Part shown: positions 1 to 6,995 of the stretch, piece by piece
Numbering within the stretch: position 1 is the first letter of the stretch
How the letters are laid out: each line of letters starts with the position of its first letter
From: Planctomycetota bacterium
GTDB lineage: Bacteria; Planctomycetota; Planctomycetia; Gemmatales; Gemmataceae
Assembly (NCBI GenBank): GCA_018970845.1
Contig: JAGWVO010000114.1
Span: 1 to 9,826 of the forward strand
Length of the DNA stretch: 9,826 nucleotides
Reading direction: 5' to 3'
Translations under genes and position numbers: made by a program
Notes under the pieces: model-generated
The model's input: the letters and a program-made list of their open reading frames with translations, nothing else
Databases searched by the model: none
Told to the model about the DNA's origin: nothing

Positions 1-229
1 CTTCCCGCAGCATCTGGGCGCCAAGGTTTTCCTCGGGGTCGGCCAGTTCGATCTCCTTGGCGATGGTGACGCCGTCGTTGCACACCAGCGGACGCCCCCA
101 CTTTCTGCCAATGAGCACCGACTTGGACCTCGGTCCCAGGGTGATGCGGACGGCGTCCGCGAGAACCCCGGTTCCCCGAAGGATTTTCTCGCGCGCCGAG
201 GAGCGGAACAGGAGGTGCTTGGTTGCCAT
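1..229 (-). CDS. groEL: Divergent chaperonin GroEL (Cpn60), N-terminal part, truncated by window edge
   Basis: This is the N-terminal end of a group I chaperonin, an ATP-driven cytoplasmic folding machine; 76 codons are visible and the rest lies beyond position 1. The protein starts MATKHLLFRSSAREK and aligns without gaps to E. coli GroEL from Met1: LADAVRITLGP (23-33), DGV at 52-54, then AKEIEL and ENLGAQ. The ATG at 227-229 is chosen because it matches the canonical GroEL start, although no clear Shine-Dalgarno precedes it and the frame stays open upstream to another ATG at 305-307. Compared with E. coli GroEL, K34 is Arg, G35 is Ser, T50 is Cys and K51 is Asn, while D52 is kept. K51 is a nucleotide contact in E. 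coli GroEL. The stretch 34-51 (RSKSVLIGRKWGRPLVCN) is unlike housekeeping GroEL, so this is probably an accessory paralogue. No groES precedes it and no CIRCE operator is seen upstream. Family assignment is secure; the paralogue status is inference. Confidence 0.93.
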   Translation of the reverse strand, partial: MATKHLLFRSSAREKILRGTGVLADAVRITLGPRSKSVLIGRKWGRPLVCNDGVTIAKEIELADPEENLGAQMLRE

Positions 230-648
230 GTCGGAAGCCCGGTCGTTTTCGGCACCGACCATGGCCCCGGTAAGGACGATCAGCAGGTCTTTGCCATGCC
301 AACACATCCTTCATGATTGGCCATTCTTTCAAGGCCCCGGGACAAAACGCCATGTTCTCCAGGCTAACGGCAATCCTTCCGCGATTTACCCGGTGAACAT
401 CTCAAGCCGTCAGGCTGGGATGGCTCTGATCGACAGGGGCCAGCGTTGCAATCATGTCCTTTTGGATTTGCTGACACCGATGTTGTTCCCGGATCCTTCC
501 AATACCCGCTTGCAAGGCTTTCATCCTTTCCAAGGAATATGTTTGCCGGCACAACAGGATCATGTGCCGTTTTTTCTGGACTAAAAAAAACCTTCGGCTT
601 AGGTTGTTAGCGTCTTGCAGATCCCTCCATTCGCCAGAAAGCATCGCC
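230..648. other. Divergent intergenic region between groEL paralogue and the plus-strand cluster
   Basis: This 419-bp stretch lies between two divergent starts and must hold both promoters, but I find no convincing -35/-10 pair and no CIRCE-type inverted repeat. It contains a small hairpin (GGTCG 241-245 with CGACC 256-260), an A8 run at 583-590 and a weak 5-bp inverted repeat next to that run (AACCT 589-593, AGGTT 601-605). The part nearest groEL (about 230-307) can be read in frame with groEL with GC-rich third positions. It may therefore be a protein extension or an eroded coding remnant rather than pure regulatory DNA. No full-length gene is supported on either strand. Confidence 0.6.
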
Positions 649-3615
649 ATGGGAATCCCATCGTTCGCCATCGCCCTCGTCTGGATAGCCAATTGCGCGG
701 CAGGCCCCGACATCGCCATCGCCGAGGGTGAGAAATTCCGGCCTCTCGACGACAAGGGATGGAAGGTGACTCACCAGCAGGACAGCTACGGCAGCCACAC
801 CTACGGCGGTGTTTGGATGACGCATGGCGGTTGCCTTGGGGCGCCGGCCGAAAGCGAGGGATCGGTCGCCTCGCAGGTCGTCTCAATACCCGTGGCGGGA
901 CGATATCGGACATGGAGCAAGTACCAGGCCCCGCCCTATTTCAACTATTTGCACAAGATTGAAATAATCCAAAATGGCAAGACTGTGTTCTCCCACACCT
1001 ACGGCAAGTCCGGGACGCCGCGCCTGTGGAGTTTCAGCGGCGACAGCGATGAGTTGTGGTGGCCCTGGGGAGTGGACCATGATGCGGCCGAGTCGCCCAA
1101 GGCGCTGGCGCAACTGGCGGCGGGACCAGCGGAAATCCGCCTGCTGACGGTGGCGAACCCCAAGCCCGCGGGAAACAGGTTCGTCGATTTCGTGGTCCTG
1201 ACCACCAATCCCGGGGATGAATACGTGGGGTTCAAGCCCTATGCCGTCGGATCGCCCTTCACCAACGAGGCCTTCGCGGCCACCAGGCTCTACGCGCGGT
1301 TCAGGAACGAGTCCAAGGCGGCGGCCAGGCTTTCCGTCAGCCGGGCGGGGCATTACCAACCCCAGTATGGCGGAGCCACCACGATGGTTCCCGAACAACC
1401 GGTGGCGGCGGGCGCCTGGAGCGAATGGGTGAACATCGGGCCGTTCTGCCGCCTAGTCCACAACGAGGGGTTGACCATGACCCTTCCCGGGGCCGGTTCA
1501 TTCCCCGTTCAATTCGCATTGGATCCCCAGGGCAAGGAGATTGTTGGCGACATCAAGATGAATTCGGGCGACACGGCGGTGGTGCCTATCGATGTGACAT
1601 GGAACAAAGGCAGCGTCGTGAAGACCAGCAGGGAACATGCCGCCGAACTCATGGCCGCCAGCCGGAAATGGCGAACGGCCAATGGCGGGAAGAAACCGAA
1701 GGAGATCCTGTTTTACGGCAACTTCAGCGAATCCAAGGATGACTGGGTCGCCGCGCTCAAGGACAGGCTGGGTTACAACACAATTCTTCCGGATTCGTAC
1801 GAGCAGGTTCGCAAGGCCGTCATCCCCCAGCACTTCGGCTCGCCGGATGCCATCCGAAAGCTCGCCGCCTCCATGCCAGCGGAGTCGAAAAAGCGGGTTC
1901 GCGTGATCAGCTTCGGCGACGAGATCAGCCTCGGGCAGATCAATTTCGATGACCCCAAGAACCAGGCGAAATTCGCGGCGTGGCTGACGGGCAAGGGACT
2001 GACCGCGCGCGACCTTGGAGTGGCTCCAGGGCAGGCGAAGCTTTCCAAGACGGGGGATCCCCGACTTGTCTGGTATTCCAACCTGTTCAACGAGGAGGAA
2101 CGGTTCGCCGATTACCGGGCCACCACAGCCGTGGCCAAGGAGCAATTCGGCGCCGACGTGCTCACCGGCGCGAATTATTCCCCGCACCATCTGGCCCTCT
2201 GCTACGGCCCGGTGTTCCAGTGGGTGGACATCTTCAAGCACAACGGCATGAGCATGTTCTGGGCCGAGGATTACATCTTCAGCGTGCCCGAGGTTCCCCA
2301 GATGCTGTCATGGATGCTGGCCCAGGCGCGCTGCGGCGTGAAATACAACAACCAGCCGATCCACTTTTACATCATGCCACACGCCCCCGGACAGGAACCG
2401 GGATTCCTGAGGCGCAACATGCTGATGGCCGTGGGAAATGGCGCCAGGCATGTGGACAGTTTCTGGGTGGGGCCCGAGGAGCGGTTCACCGAGAACTATG
2501 TGGCGTGGACCTACCCCGAGACATTCCGCGCCATCCATGAGGCCATCCACGATTCGGCCGAGGCTGAAAAGATCCAGTCCAAGGGGAAGGTCAGGCCGGC
2601 GCGCGTGGCCCTTGTCACCGGCAAGGCGACGGATTTCAACGAGTCGAGGTTGATGGTCGACAAGGCGAAGGATCCGTTCGCGGGGCGATGCAAAAACGCA
2701 CCGGCGCAGGTGAACCAGATCATTTGCCGCAAGGAGCAGCAGTTGCTCTACCTTGCCCTCAGGCAGGCCCAGCACGGGGTGGACCTGATCACCGAGGATG
2801 ACATCGCCGACCTCGACGCCTTGAAGAACTACGATGTCGTCTATTTCGCGGGCGAATGGATCGATCGGCGCGCCGTGACGAAACTCGACGCTTGGGTGCG
2901 CGCCGGCGGGGTTCTTTACGCCGCGGCGGGCATCGGGCACCTCAACGAATTCAACCAACCCGATTCCGGCTTGCCTTCCCTGCTTGGAATCAAGGCTACG
3001 AAGGAGACAAGGTCGTTGGCCGTGCTGCGCACCATGCTTGAACTGCCACTTTTGGAACCCATCGACACAATCACGCTGGATGGCGGAAAGGTTCAAGCCG
3101 TGGGAATGAAGCAGGTGCTCACCCCGCAGGACGCCGAGGTGATCGGCAAGTGGAGCGACGGAACAGCGGCCGTCACGGTGCGAAGCCACGGCAAGGGCAA
3201 GGCCTTTGCCGTGGGAACACTTCCCGGAACATCGTGGATGAAGACGGGATTGAAGGTGACGCCGTGGGCCCGGGGCGGCAAGGGAATGCTCTACAACCCG
3301 ACCGGCTTCCAGGCCGACGCTGAAAAACTGGCCAGGCTGGCCGTTGATGCCCGCAAGCCTGAGCAGGCTGTGACAACCAATGTTTCCGGAGTGGAAGCCT
3401 TCGCCATCGATGGCCCGGAAGGCACGCTCATCACCTTGCTCAACTGGACGAACAGCCCCCTCAAGGGCGTTGAAGTCACCGTGCGCGCGCCCGCCAAGCC
3501 CTCGGGGGTCCGCTCCGTCCAGCGCCAGGCGAAACTGGAATCGAAATGGGCGAACGGGCAAGCCACATTTACCGTCGATATCGACGATGCCGATTACATT
3601 CTGATGCCGCGTTGA
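649..3615 (+). CDS. Exported glycoside-hydrolase-like protein with GH42-type trimerisation/amidotransferase-like domain
   Basis: Probable polysaccharide-active enzyme of 988 aa, acting outside the cytoplasm. The ATG at 649 gives a hydrophobic leader (MGIPSFAIALVWIANCAAG) with possible cleavage after AIA, and an AGAAAG ribosome site at 636-641. An in-frame ATG at 562 would only add 29 polar residues ahead of the leader. After the leader come beta-rich, carbohydrate-binding-like segments (about 35-160 and 165-320). A probable TIM-barrel region follows (about 350-640) with the acidic motifs FGDEISLG (E425) and MFWAEDYIF (E540, D541), which are candidate catalytic residues. Residues about 645-785 resemble the amidotransferase-like middle domain of GH42 beta-galactosidases (ARVALVTG, then YDVVYFAGEW, then LDAWVRAGGVL). 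A small C-terminal beta domain follows (about 915-988). The barrel does not match a GH family I can name, so substrate and activity are open. It is the first gene of the cluster, and its neighbour 29 bp downstream is an esterase. The C-terminal half is assigned with fair confidence, the catalytic barrel with low confidence. Confidence 0.7.
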   Translation: MGIPSFAIALVWIANCAAGPDIAIAEGEKFRPLDDKGWKVTHQQDSYGSHTYGGVWMTHGGCLGAPAESEGSVASQVVSIPVAGRYRTWSKYQAPPYFNYLHKIEIIQNGKTVFSHTYGKSGTPRLWSFSGDSDELWWPWGVDHDAAESPKALAQLAAGPAEIRLLTVANPKPAGNRFVDFVVLTTNPGDEYVGFKPYAVGSPFTNEAFAATRLYARFRNESKAAARLSVSRAGHYQPQYGGATTMVPEQPVAAGAWSEWVNIGPFCRLVHNEGLTMTLPGAGSFPVQFALDPQGKEIVGDIKMNSGDTAVVPIDVTWNKGSVVKTSREHAAELMAASRKWRTANGGKKPKEILFYGNFSESKDDWVAALKDRLGYNTILPDSYEQVRKAVIPQHFGSPDAIRKLAASMPAESKKRVRVISFGDEISLGQINFDDPKNQAKFAAWLTGKGLTARDLGVAPGQAKLSKTGDPRLVWYSNLFNEEERFADYRATTAVAKEQFGADVLTGANYSPHHLALCYGPVFQWVDIFKHNGMSMFWAEDYIFSVPEVPQMLSWMLAQARCGVKYNNQPIHFYIMPHAPGQEPGFLRRNMLMAVGNGARHVDSFWVGPEERFTENYVAWTYPETFRAIHEAIHDSAEAEKIQSKGKVRPARVALVTGKATDFNESRLMVDKAKDPFAGRCKNAPAQVNQIICRKEQQLLYLALRQAQHGVDLITEDDIADLDALKNYDVVYFAGEWIDRRAVTKLDAWVRAGGVLYAAAGIGHLNEFNQPDSGLPSLLGIKATKETRSLAVLRTMLELPLLEPIDTITLDGGKVQAVGMKQVLTPQDAEVIGKWSDGTAAVTVRSHGKGKAFAVGTLPGTSWMKTGLKVTPWARGGKGMLYNPTGFQADAEKLARLAVDARKPEQAVTTNVSGVEAFAIDGPEGTLITLLNWTNSPLKGVEVTVRAPAKPSGVRSVQRQAKLESKWANGQATFTVDIDDADYILMPR

Positions 3616-3644
3616 TCATCCCAATCTCTTGAAAGGTTACGACA

Positions 3645-4613
3645 ATGGCTTTCGCCAAATCCCCGCCTTTTGGTTTCGACAAGATCATGGCTCTCGTGGC
3701 GGCGGCCATTCTTTCGGCGGCATGGCTGATGGCCACTGAGAAACCTGCCGAGGAACCGGTCAGGGTGTTCATCCTGGCCGGCCAATCGAACATGGAAGGC
3801 CAGGGATTCATCAAGGCCGACGCCAAGCGCAACGACGGCAAGGGCAGCCTGGAGTACCTCGCGAGGGAAACCGCGACGGCCGCGCGGTTCCGGCACCTGC
3901 AAGACAAGGAAGGCCGCTGGGTGGTTCGGGATGATGTTTGGATTGATTACCTCGGCCGGAAAGGGCGACTCACCGTCGGATACGGCGCCAAGGAGGACCG
4001 CATCGGTCCCGAACTTGGCTTCGGACATATCGTTGGCGACGCGGCGCGAGGCCCGGTGTTGCTGGTCAAGCTGGCGTGGGGCGGCAAGAGCCTGGCCAAG
4101 GACTTCCGTCCGCCATCATCCGGCGGCGAAGTCGGGCCCTACTACAAGGAGGTCGTCAGCGGAACGAAGTCCGCCATCAGGGACATGGGAAAGTCATTCC
4201 CGCAACTCGCCGGCAAGGCGCATCAATTGGCCGGATTCGGCTGGCACCAAGGATGGAACGACAGGGTCAACCAGGCATTCAATGACGAATACGAAAAGAA
4301 CATGGCGAACTTCATCAGGGACATTCGCAAGGACCTCGGCGCGCCATCCCTTCCGTTTGTCATCGCCGAAACGGGAATGACGGGCCCCGAGGAAAAGCAT
4401 CCGCGCGCGCTTTCCCTGATGAAGGCCCAGGCCGCGGTGGCCGATTATCCTGAATTCAAGGGAAATGTGGCGTTCGTTGGAACCAAGGCGTTCTGGCGGG
4501 AGAAGGAACTGTCTCCCTCCTCCCAGGGATACCATTGGAACACCAACGCCGAAACCTACTATCTGATCGGCGAGGCGATGGGCAAGGCGATGCTGGGATT
4601 GATGGCCCGCTAA
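3645..4613 (+). CDS. Secreted SASA/DUF303-type SGNH carbohydrate (acetyl) esterase
   Basis: Predicted serine esterase of 322 aa in the sialate O-acetylesterase-like (SASA, DUF303; CE6-related) family, expected to remove acyl groups, usually acetyl, from sugars. Residues 40-50 read RVFILAGQSNM, the family's block I, with nucleophile Ser48. GPELGFG forms the second conserved block. GFGWHQGWNDR (W200, H201, Q202) is the block that usually reads WHQGESD/N. YHWNTNAETYYLIGEAMG near the C-terminus supplies the likely catalytic His297. The N-terminus is a signal peptide or anchor: a charged start, then MALVAAAILSAAWLMA (15-30). The start is supported by GAAAGG at 3631-3636, 8 bases before the ATG. 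It lies 29 bp after the GH-like gene with no terminator between, so co-transcription is likely and a joint role on one acylated glycan is a reasonable inference. The Glu-to-Trp change in WHQGWND looks like a subgroup feature rather than decay. Confidence 0.88.
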   Translation: MAFAKSPPFGFDKIMALVAAAILSAAWLMATEKPAEEPVRVFILAGQSNMEGQGFIKADAKRNDGKGSLEYLARETATAARFRHLQDKEGRWVVRDDVWIDYLGRKGRLTVGYGAKEDRIGPELGFGHIVGDAARGPVLLVKLAWGGKSLAKDFRPPSSGGEVGPYYKEVVSGTKSAIRDMGKSFPQLAGKAHQLAGFGWHQGWNDRVNQAFNDEYEKNMANFIRDIRKDLGAPSLPFVIAETGMTGPEEKHPRALSLMKAQAAVADYPEFKGNVAFVGTKAFWREKELSPSSQGYHWNTNAETYYLIGEAMGKAMLGLMAR

Positions 4614-4649
4614 CGCATCGAAAACATGGACAAGTTCCGATTGAAGCGG

Positions 4650-4714
4650 GGCCGCGGTGATCGACACAAATAAGGCCCACGCGGGTATGCTTGTGATGGA
4701 CAACCTCCGCGGCC
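4650..4714. repeat. 8-bp perfect GC inverted repeat in the 159-bp spacer
   Basis: GGCCGCGG at 4650-4657 is the exact reverse complement of CCGCGGCC at 4707-4714, with 49 bases between. Inside the span a near-direct repeat also appears: GTGATCGACA just after the left arm and GTGATGGACA just before the right arm differ at one base. The spacer lies between the esterase stop and the next gene. There is no T-run, so it is not a classic intrinsic terminator. It could be an mRNA structure or operator, or chance in GC-rich DNA. Confidence 0.4.
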
Positions 4715-4758
4715 GGGAAATGTGAGATCCCGGAAAACGGATTGTTCCGACCAACAAC

Positions 4759-4764
4759 GGAGGA
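4759..4764 (+). promoter_or_regulatory. Ribosome binding site GGAGGA deciding the start at 4773
   Basis: GGAGGA lies 8 bases before the ATG at 4773. The longer in-frame ATG at 4722 would place this sequence inside the coding region and has no comparable site of its own. The shorter form also puts the twin-arginine pair at residues 9-10, where an export signal expects it. Confidence 0.8.
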
Positions 4765-4772
4765 TCATCGCC

Positions 4773-6011
4773 ATGACATCCGGGGCGAATCCCGATAGGA
4801 GGAATGCCCTTTCGGCCATGGCCGGGGCAGCATCCGCCGGCCTGGCATGCGCCGGCCGTCCTACGGGTGATTCATCTCCGGAACCCACGCCTCCGCGGTT
4901 TCCCGCCGAGGACGGCAGGCATATCGCGGGCGAAATTGTCCACATCGACTCGATCAACAGGCGCGGCGGCTTGAGGCTCGATGGCGACCAGGCTCGCTAC
5001 TTCACCGGCCCGCCGCACTGGTTCGCCCTGCTGCCCCACGCGCCGGTTTGGCACTTGGGAGCCCGCGCCGAACTGCGCGACCTGCCCTTGGGTTGCCATG
5101 TCCATGGCCATTTCATCAAGCCGCCCAAGGGCGAGGAATCGACAATCCCTCCGCTTCCCGGAGAAAAGATGTCGTTCACGATCGCCGAGAATCACGCGGC
5201 CATCCTTGAGGACGACTTCAGCTACTACCAGCGCCGGGGCCAGGCGTGGAAGGTTGTCTCGATCAACGCCGAGAAGGAAAAGATCGACCTCGAGCCGGTC
5301 TTGATCAAGCCGCCGGCAGGGGCCGGCAACCTTCCGGGAGCGGGCGGCGCGGGGCAGCTTGTCAAGCATGGCATGAACAAGCCCCAGACATTCGACATCG
5401 ATTCAAGAAGCGAGGTTTGGAGCGGAAACCTTCTTGCCGGTGTTTCAGCCATCAAGCCGGGAATGACGGTCCAATTCAACCTGGCATGGGCCCAGGGATG
5501 GGGCCAGGGAGAGTTCAGGGTCGGAAAAATCTGGATTGACGCGGAAAGCCGGGAGGCTGCCGGCGAAAGACAAAGGCAGCGACACATCCAGTTCGAGCGG
5601 GAGCGCTGGACGGCCGGTTGGATCGATCATGTCGACCACAACGACTATGGTGGAGGCATTGTCACGATCACGCTGTTTGAAGTCGACAAGCAGATCCTTG
5701 ACGACTTGTGGGCGGACCGCGGCGAAAGGATCGCCGTGGCCGTGGCGGAAAAGACGCGCCGCACATGGTTCCACCGTTCCGACCGCAAGTTCGCCAAGCT
5801 TGTCGAATGGAAAAACCTCGAGAATCCTCCCCTGGGCAGCAGCCCAGTGCGGCTTCGCCTCCATTTCACCGAACTGCTGGCGGGATATTCCACCGGAGGA
5901 TATGTCCGGGTGAAGGCGGAACGATGGAAGTTTGTCACCGTTCCGCCGGAGGAACGGCTAACCTCGCGCGCCGACCAGGAACGCGGCGCGCGCATGGTGC
6001 TTCCGTGGTAG
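4773..6011 (+). CDS. Secreted beta-rich protein of unknown function with twin-arginine leader
   Basis: I do not recognise a characterised family in this 412-aa protein. The N-terminus MTSGANPDRRNALSAMAG continues into a small hydrophobic segment and Cys26, which suggests Tat export; the lipobox around Cys26 (GLAC) is poor, so lipoprotein status is doubtful. The mature part shows three short similar beta units: AGEIVHIDSINRRGGLRL (about 52-69), WKVVSINAEKEKIDLEPV (about 158-175) and AGWIDHVDHNDYGGGIVTI (about 280-298). This pattern suggests repeated OB-like or small-barrel domains. Other marks are the motifs LRDLPLGCHVHGHF and FNLAWAQGWGQGEF, and a charged stretch ESREAAGERQRQRH before the third unit. 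From memory, similar exported proteins with an LRD(I/L)PLG..(V/L)HG signature occur in planctomycetes without assigned function. It lies 159 bp after the esterase and 36 bp before the lactonase. A binding, accessory or scaffolding role is possible but unsupported. Confidence 0.75.
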   Translation: MTSGANPDRRNALSAMAGAASAGLACAGRPTGDSSPEPTPPRFPAEDGRHIAGEIVHIDSINRRGGLRLDGDQARYFTGPPHWFALLPHAPVWHLGARAELRDLPLGCHVHGHFIKPPKGEESTIPPLPGEKMSFTIAENHAAILEDDFSYYQRRGQAWKVVSINAEKEKIDLEPVLIKPPAGAGNLPGAGGAGQLVKHGMNKPQTFDIDSRSEVWSGNLLAGVSAIKPGMTVQFNLAWAQGWGQGEFRVGKIWIDAESREAAGERQRQRHIQFERERWTAGWIDHVDHNDYGGGIVTITLFEVDKQILDDLWADRGERIAVAVAEKTRRTWFHRSDRKFAKLVEWKNLENPPLGSSPVRLRLHFTELLAGYSTGGYVRVKAERWKFVTVPPEERLTSRADQERGARMVLPW

Positions 6012-6047
6012 ATTTTTTCCTGAACGCTGGCGCCGGAGGTCAATCGC

Positions 6048-6995
6048 ATGCGCAATCACATTCCAGGGCTTTCGTTGGCGTTGGCCGCCGCCGCGATCGG
6101 GTTTGGCAACGCCGACCCGGCTGAAAACCCGATCCTCGCCCCGGGGGCCAAGGTGACCAAACTGGCCGGTGGCATGAAATTCACCGAAGGACCAGTCTGG
6201 CTGCCCAAGGAAAAGAAACTGGTTTTTTCCGACATTCCCAACAGCAAATTGATGCAATGGAGCGCCGGATCCGGACTCGGCGTACTCAGGCCGAGCGAAC
6301 AGGCCAACGGCAACATTCTCGACCGGCAAGGCCGGATCATTTCCTGCCAACACGCGGGAAGGAACCTCGTGCGGATCGAGGCCGACGGCACCGCCAAGGT
6401 GATCGCCGACAAATTCGAAGGCAAGAGATTCAATTCCCCCAACGATGCCGCCATGAAGTCCGATGGTTCGATCTGGTTCACCGATCCGCCATGGGGATTG
6501 ACCGGCCCCCACGAGGTTCCCGGCCATTGGGTTTTCAAGATCGACCCCAGCGGTTCCCGGGTGGAGGCCATGATCAAGGACTTGGCCATGCCCAACGGCA
6601 TCGTGTTTTCCCCTGACGAGAAGCGCCTGTATGTCGCGGACACCGGCGGCAACAAGCGCCACCCCGATCCGAAGTTCCACGCGCTTCCCGCAAGCATTCG
6701 CTGCTATGCCGTGAAAGCCGATGGCGCCCTTGGCGACATCCTGTTCCGCATCAACGCGGGCAGCGACGGCATGAAGGTGGATTCCAAGGGAAACCTTTAC
6801 ACCACCCATGGCGGCCATGTCGTCGTGTACGACACCGAAGGCAAGGAAATTGGAAAGATCGCCGTGCCCGAGGGACCGGCGAACCTCTGCTTTGGCGGCG
6901 ACGACCTTTCAACCTTGTTCATCACGGCCCGCACATCGCTTTACAGCGTCAAGGTGCGGATTCCAGGCGCCAATCCGGCGGGCGCCCAGCCATGA
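6048..6995 (+). CDS. Exported SMP-30/gluconolactonase/LRE family hydrolase
   Basis: Six-bladed beta-propeller lactonase of 315 aa, close to the usual size for the family plus a signal peptide (MRNHIPGLSLALAAAAIGFGNA). Members hydrolyse sugar lactones or related esters with a single divalent metal. The expected metal and active-site positions are visible: FTEGPVW (E47), FNSPNDAAMKSDGSIWFTDP (N132, D133), MPNGIVFSPDEKRLYVAD (N183) and GSDGMKVDSKGNLY (D240). The start is fixed by GGAGGT at 6035-6040, 7 bases before the ATG. The stop overlaps the next start as ATGA (6992-6995), so translation is probably coupled to the di-heme cytochrome. A periplasmic lactonase coupled to a cytochrome fits hydrolysis of an oxidised sugar, but the family is broad, so gluconolactone itself is not established as substrate. 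Confidence 0.9.
   Translation: MRNHIPGLSLALAAAAIGFGNADPAENPILAPGAKVTKLAGGMKFTEGPVWLPKEKKLVFSDIPNSKLMQWSAGSGLGVLRPSEQANGNILDRQGRIISCQHAGRNLVRIEADGTAKVIADKFEGKRFNSPNDAAMKSDGSIWFTDPPWGLTGPHEVPGHWVFKIDPSGSRVEAMIKDLAMPNGIVFSPDEKRLYVADTGGNKRHPDPKFHALPASIRCYAVKADGALGDILFRINAGSDGMKVDSKGNLYTTHGGHVVVYDTEGKEIGKIAVPEGPANLCFGGDDLSTLFITARTSLYSVKVRIPGANPAGAQP

Noticed and set aside
402..524. 40-codon minus-strand ORF beginning MKALQAGIGRI
   Set aside because: The purine-rich sequence abuts the ATG with no spacing, there is no recognisable family, and it is unlinked to a neighbour. It may be chance.
510..543. Promoter-like TTGCAA with a downstream AATAT
   Set aside because: The -10 match is poor and the spacing is 19 or more bases, so it cannot be separated from chance.
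57..584. 175-aa plus-strand open frame
   Set aside because: It overlaps groEL in antisense and continues through the spacer; the composition is low in sense and it resembles no protein family, while the minus strand clearly encodes GroEL.
583..605. Possible minus-strand intrinsic terminator (AACCT/AGGTT hairpin followed by T8 on the minus strand)
   Set aside because: The stem is only 5 bp with A/T ends, and no minus-strand gene lies upstream for it to terminate.
562..648. Upstream in-frame ATG for the GH-like gene
   Set aside because: It would add 29 residues across the A-rich tract, ahead of what looks like the true hydrophobic leader, and the purine-rich AGGA lies only 2 bases from the ATG. 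The start at 649 is preferred.
2308..3561. 417-codon antisense open frame in the GH-like gene
   Set aside because: Long antisense frames are expected in GC-rich genes. The sense strand has clear domain motifs and the antisense product resembles nothing.
4626..4673. 15-aa ORF MDKFRLKRGRGDRHK in the spacer
   Set aside because: It has no ribosome binding site, lies over the inverted repeat and is far too short to support.
5965..5992. Strong 8-bp hairpin CGCGCGCC/GGCGCGCG with a T6 run at 6013-6018, as a terminator
   Set aside because: The hairpin is inside the coding sequence and the T-run starts 20 bases after the stem, too far for an intrinsic terminator. The next gene begins 36 bp after the stop with its own ribosome site.
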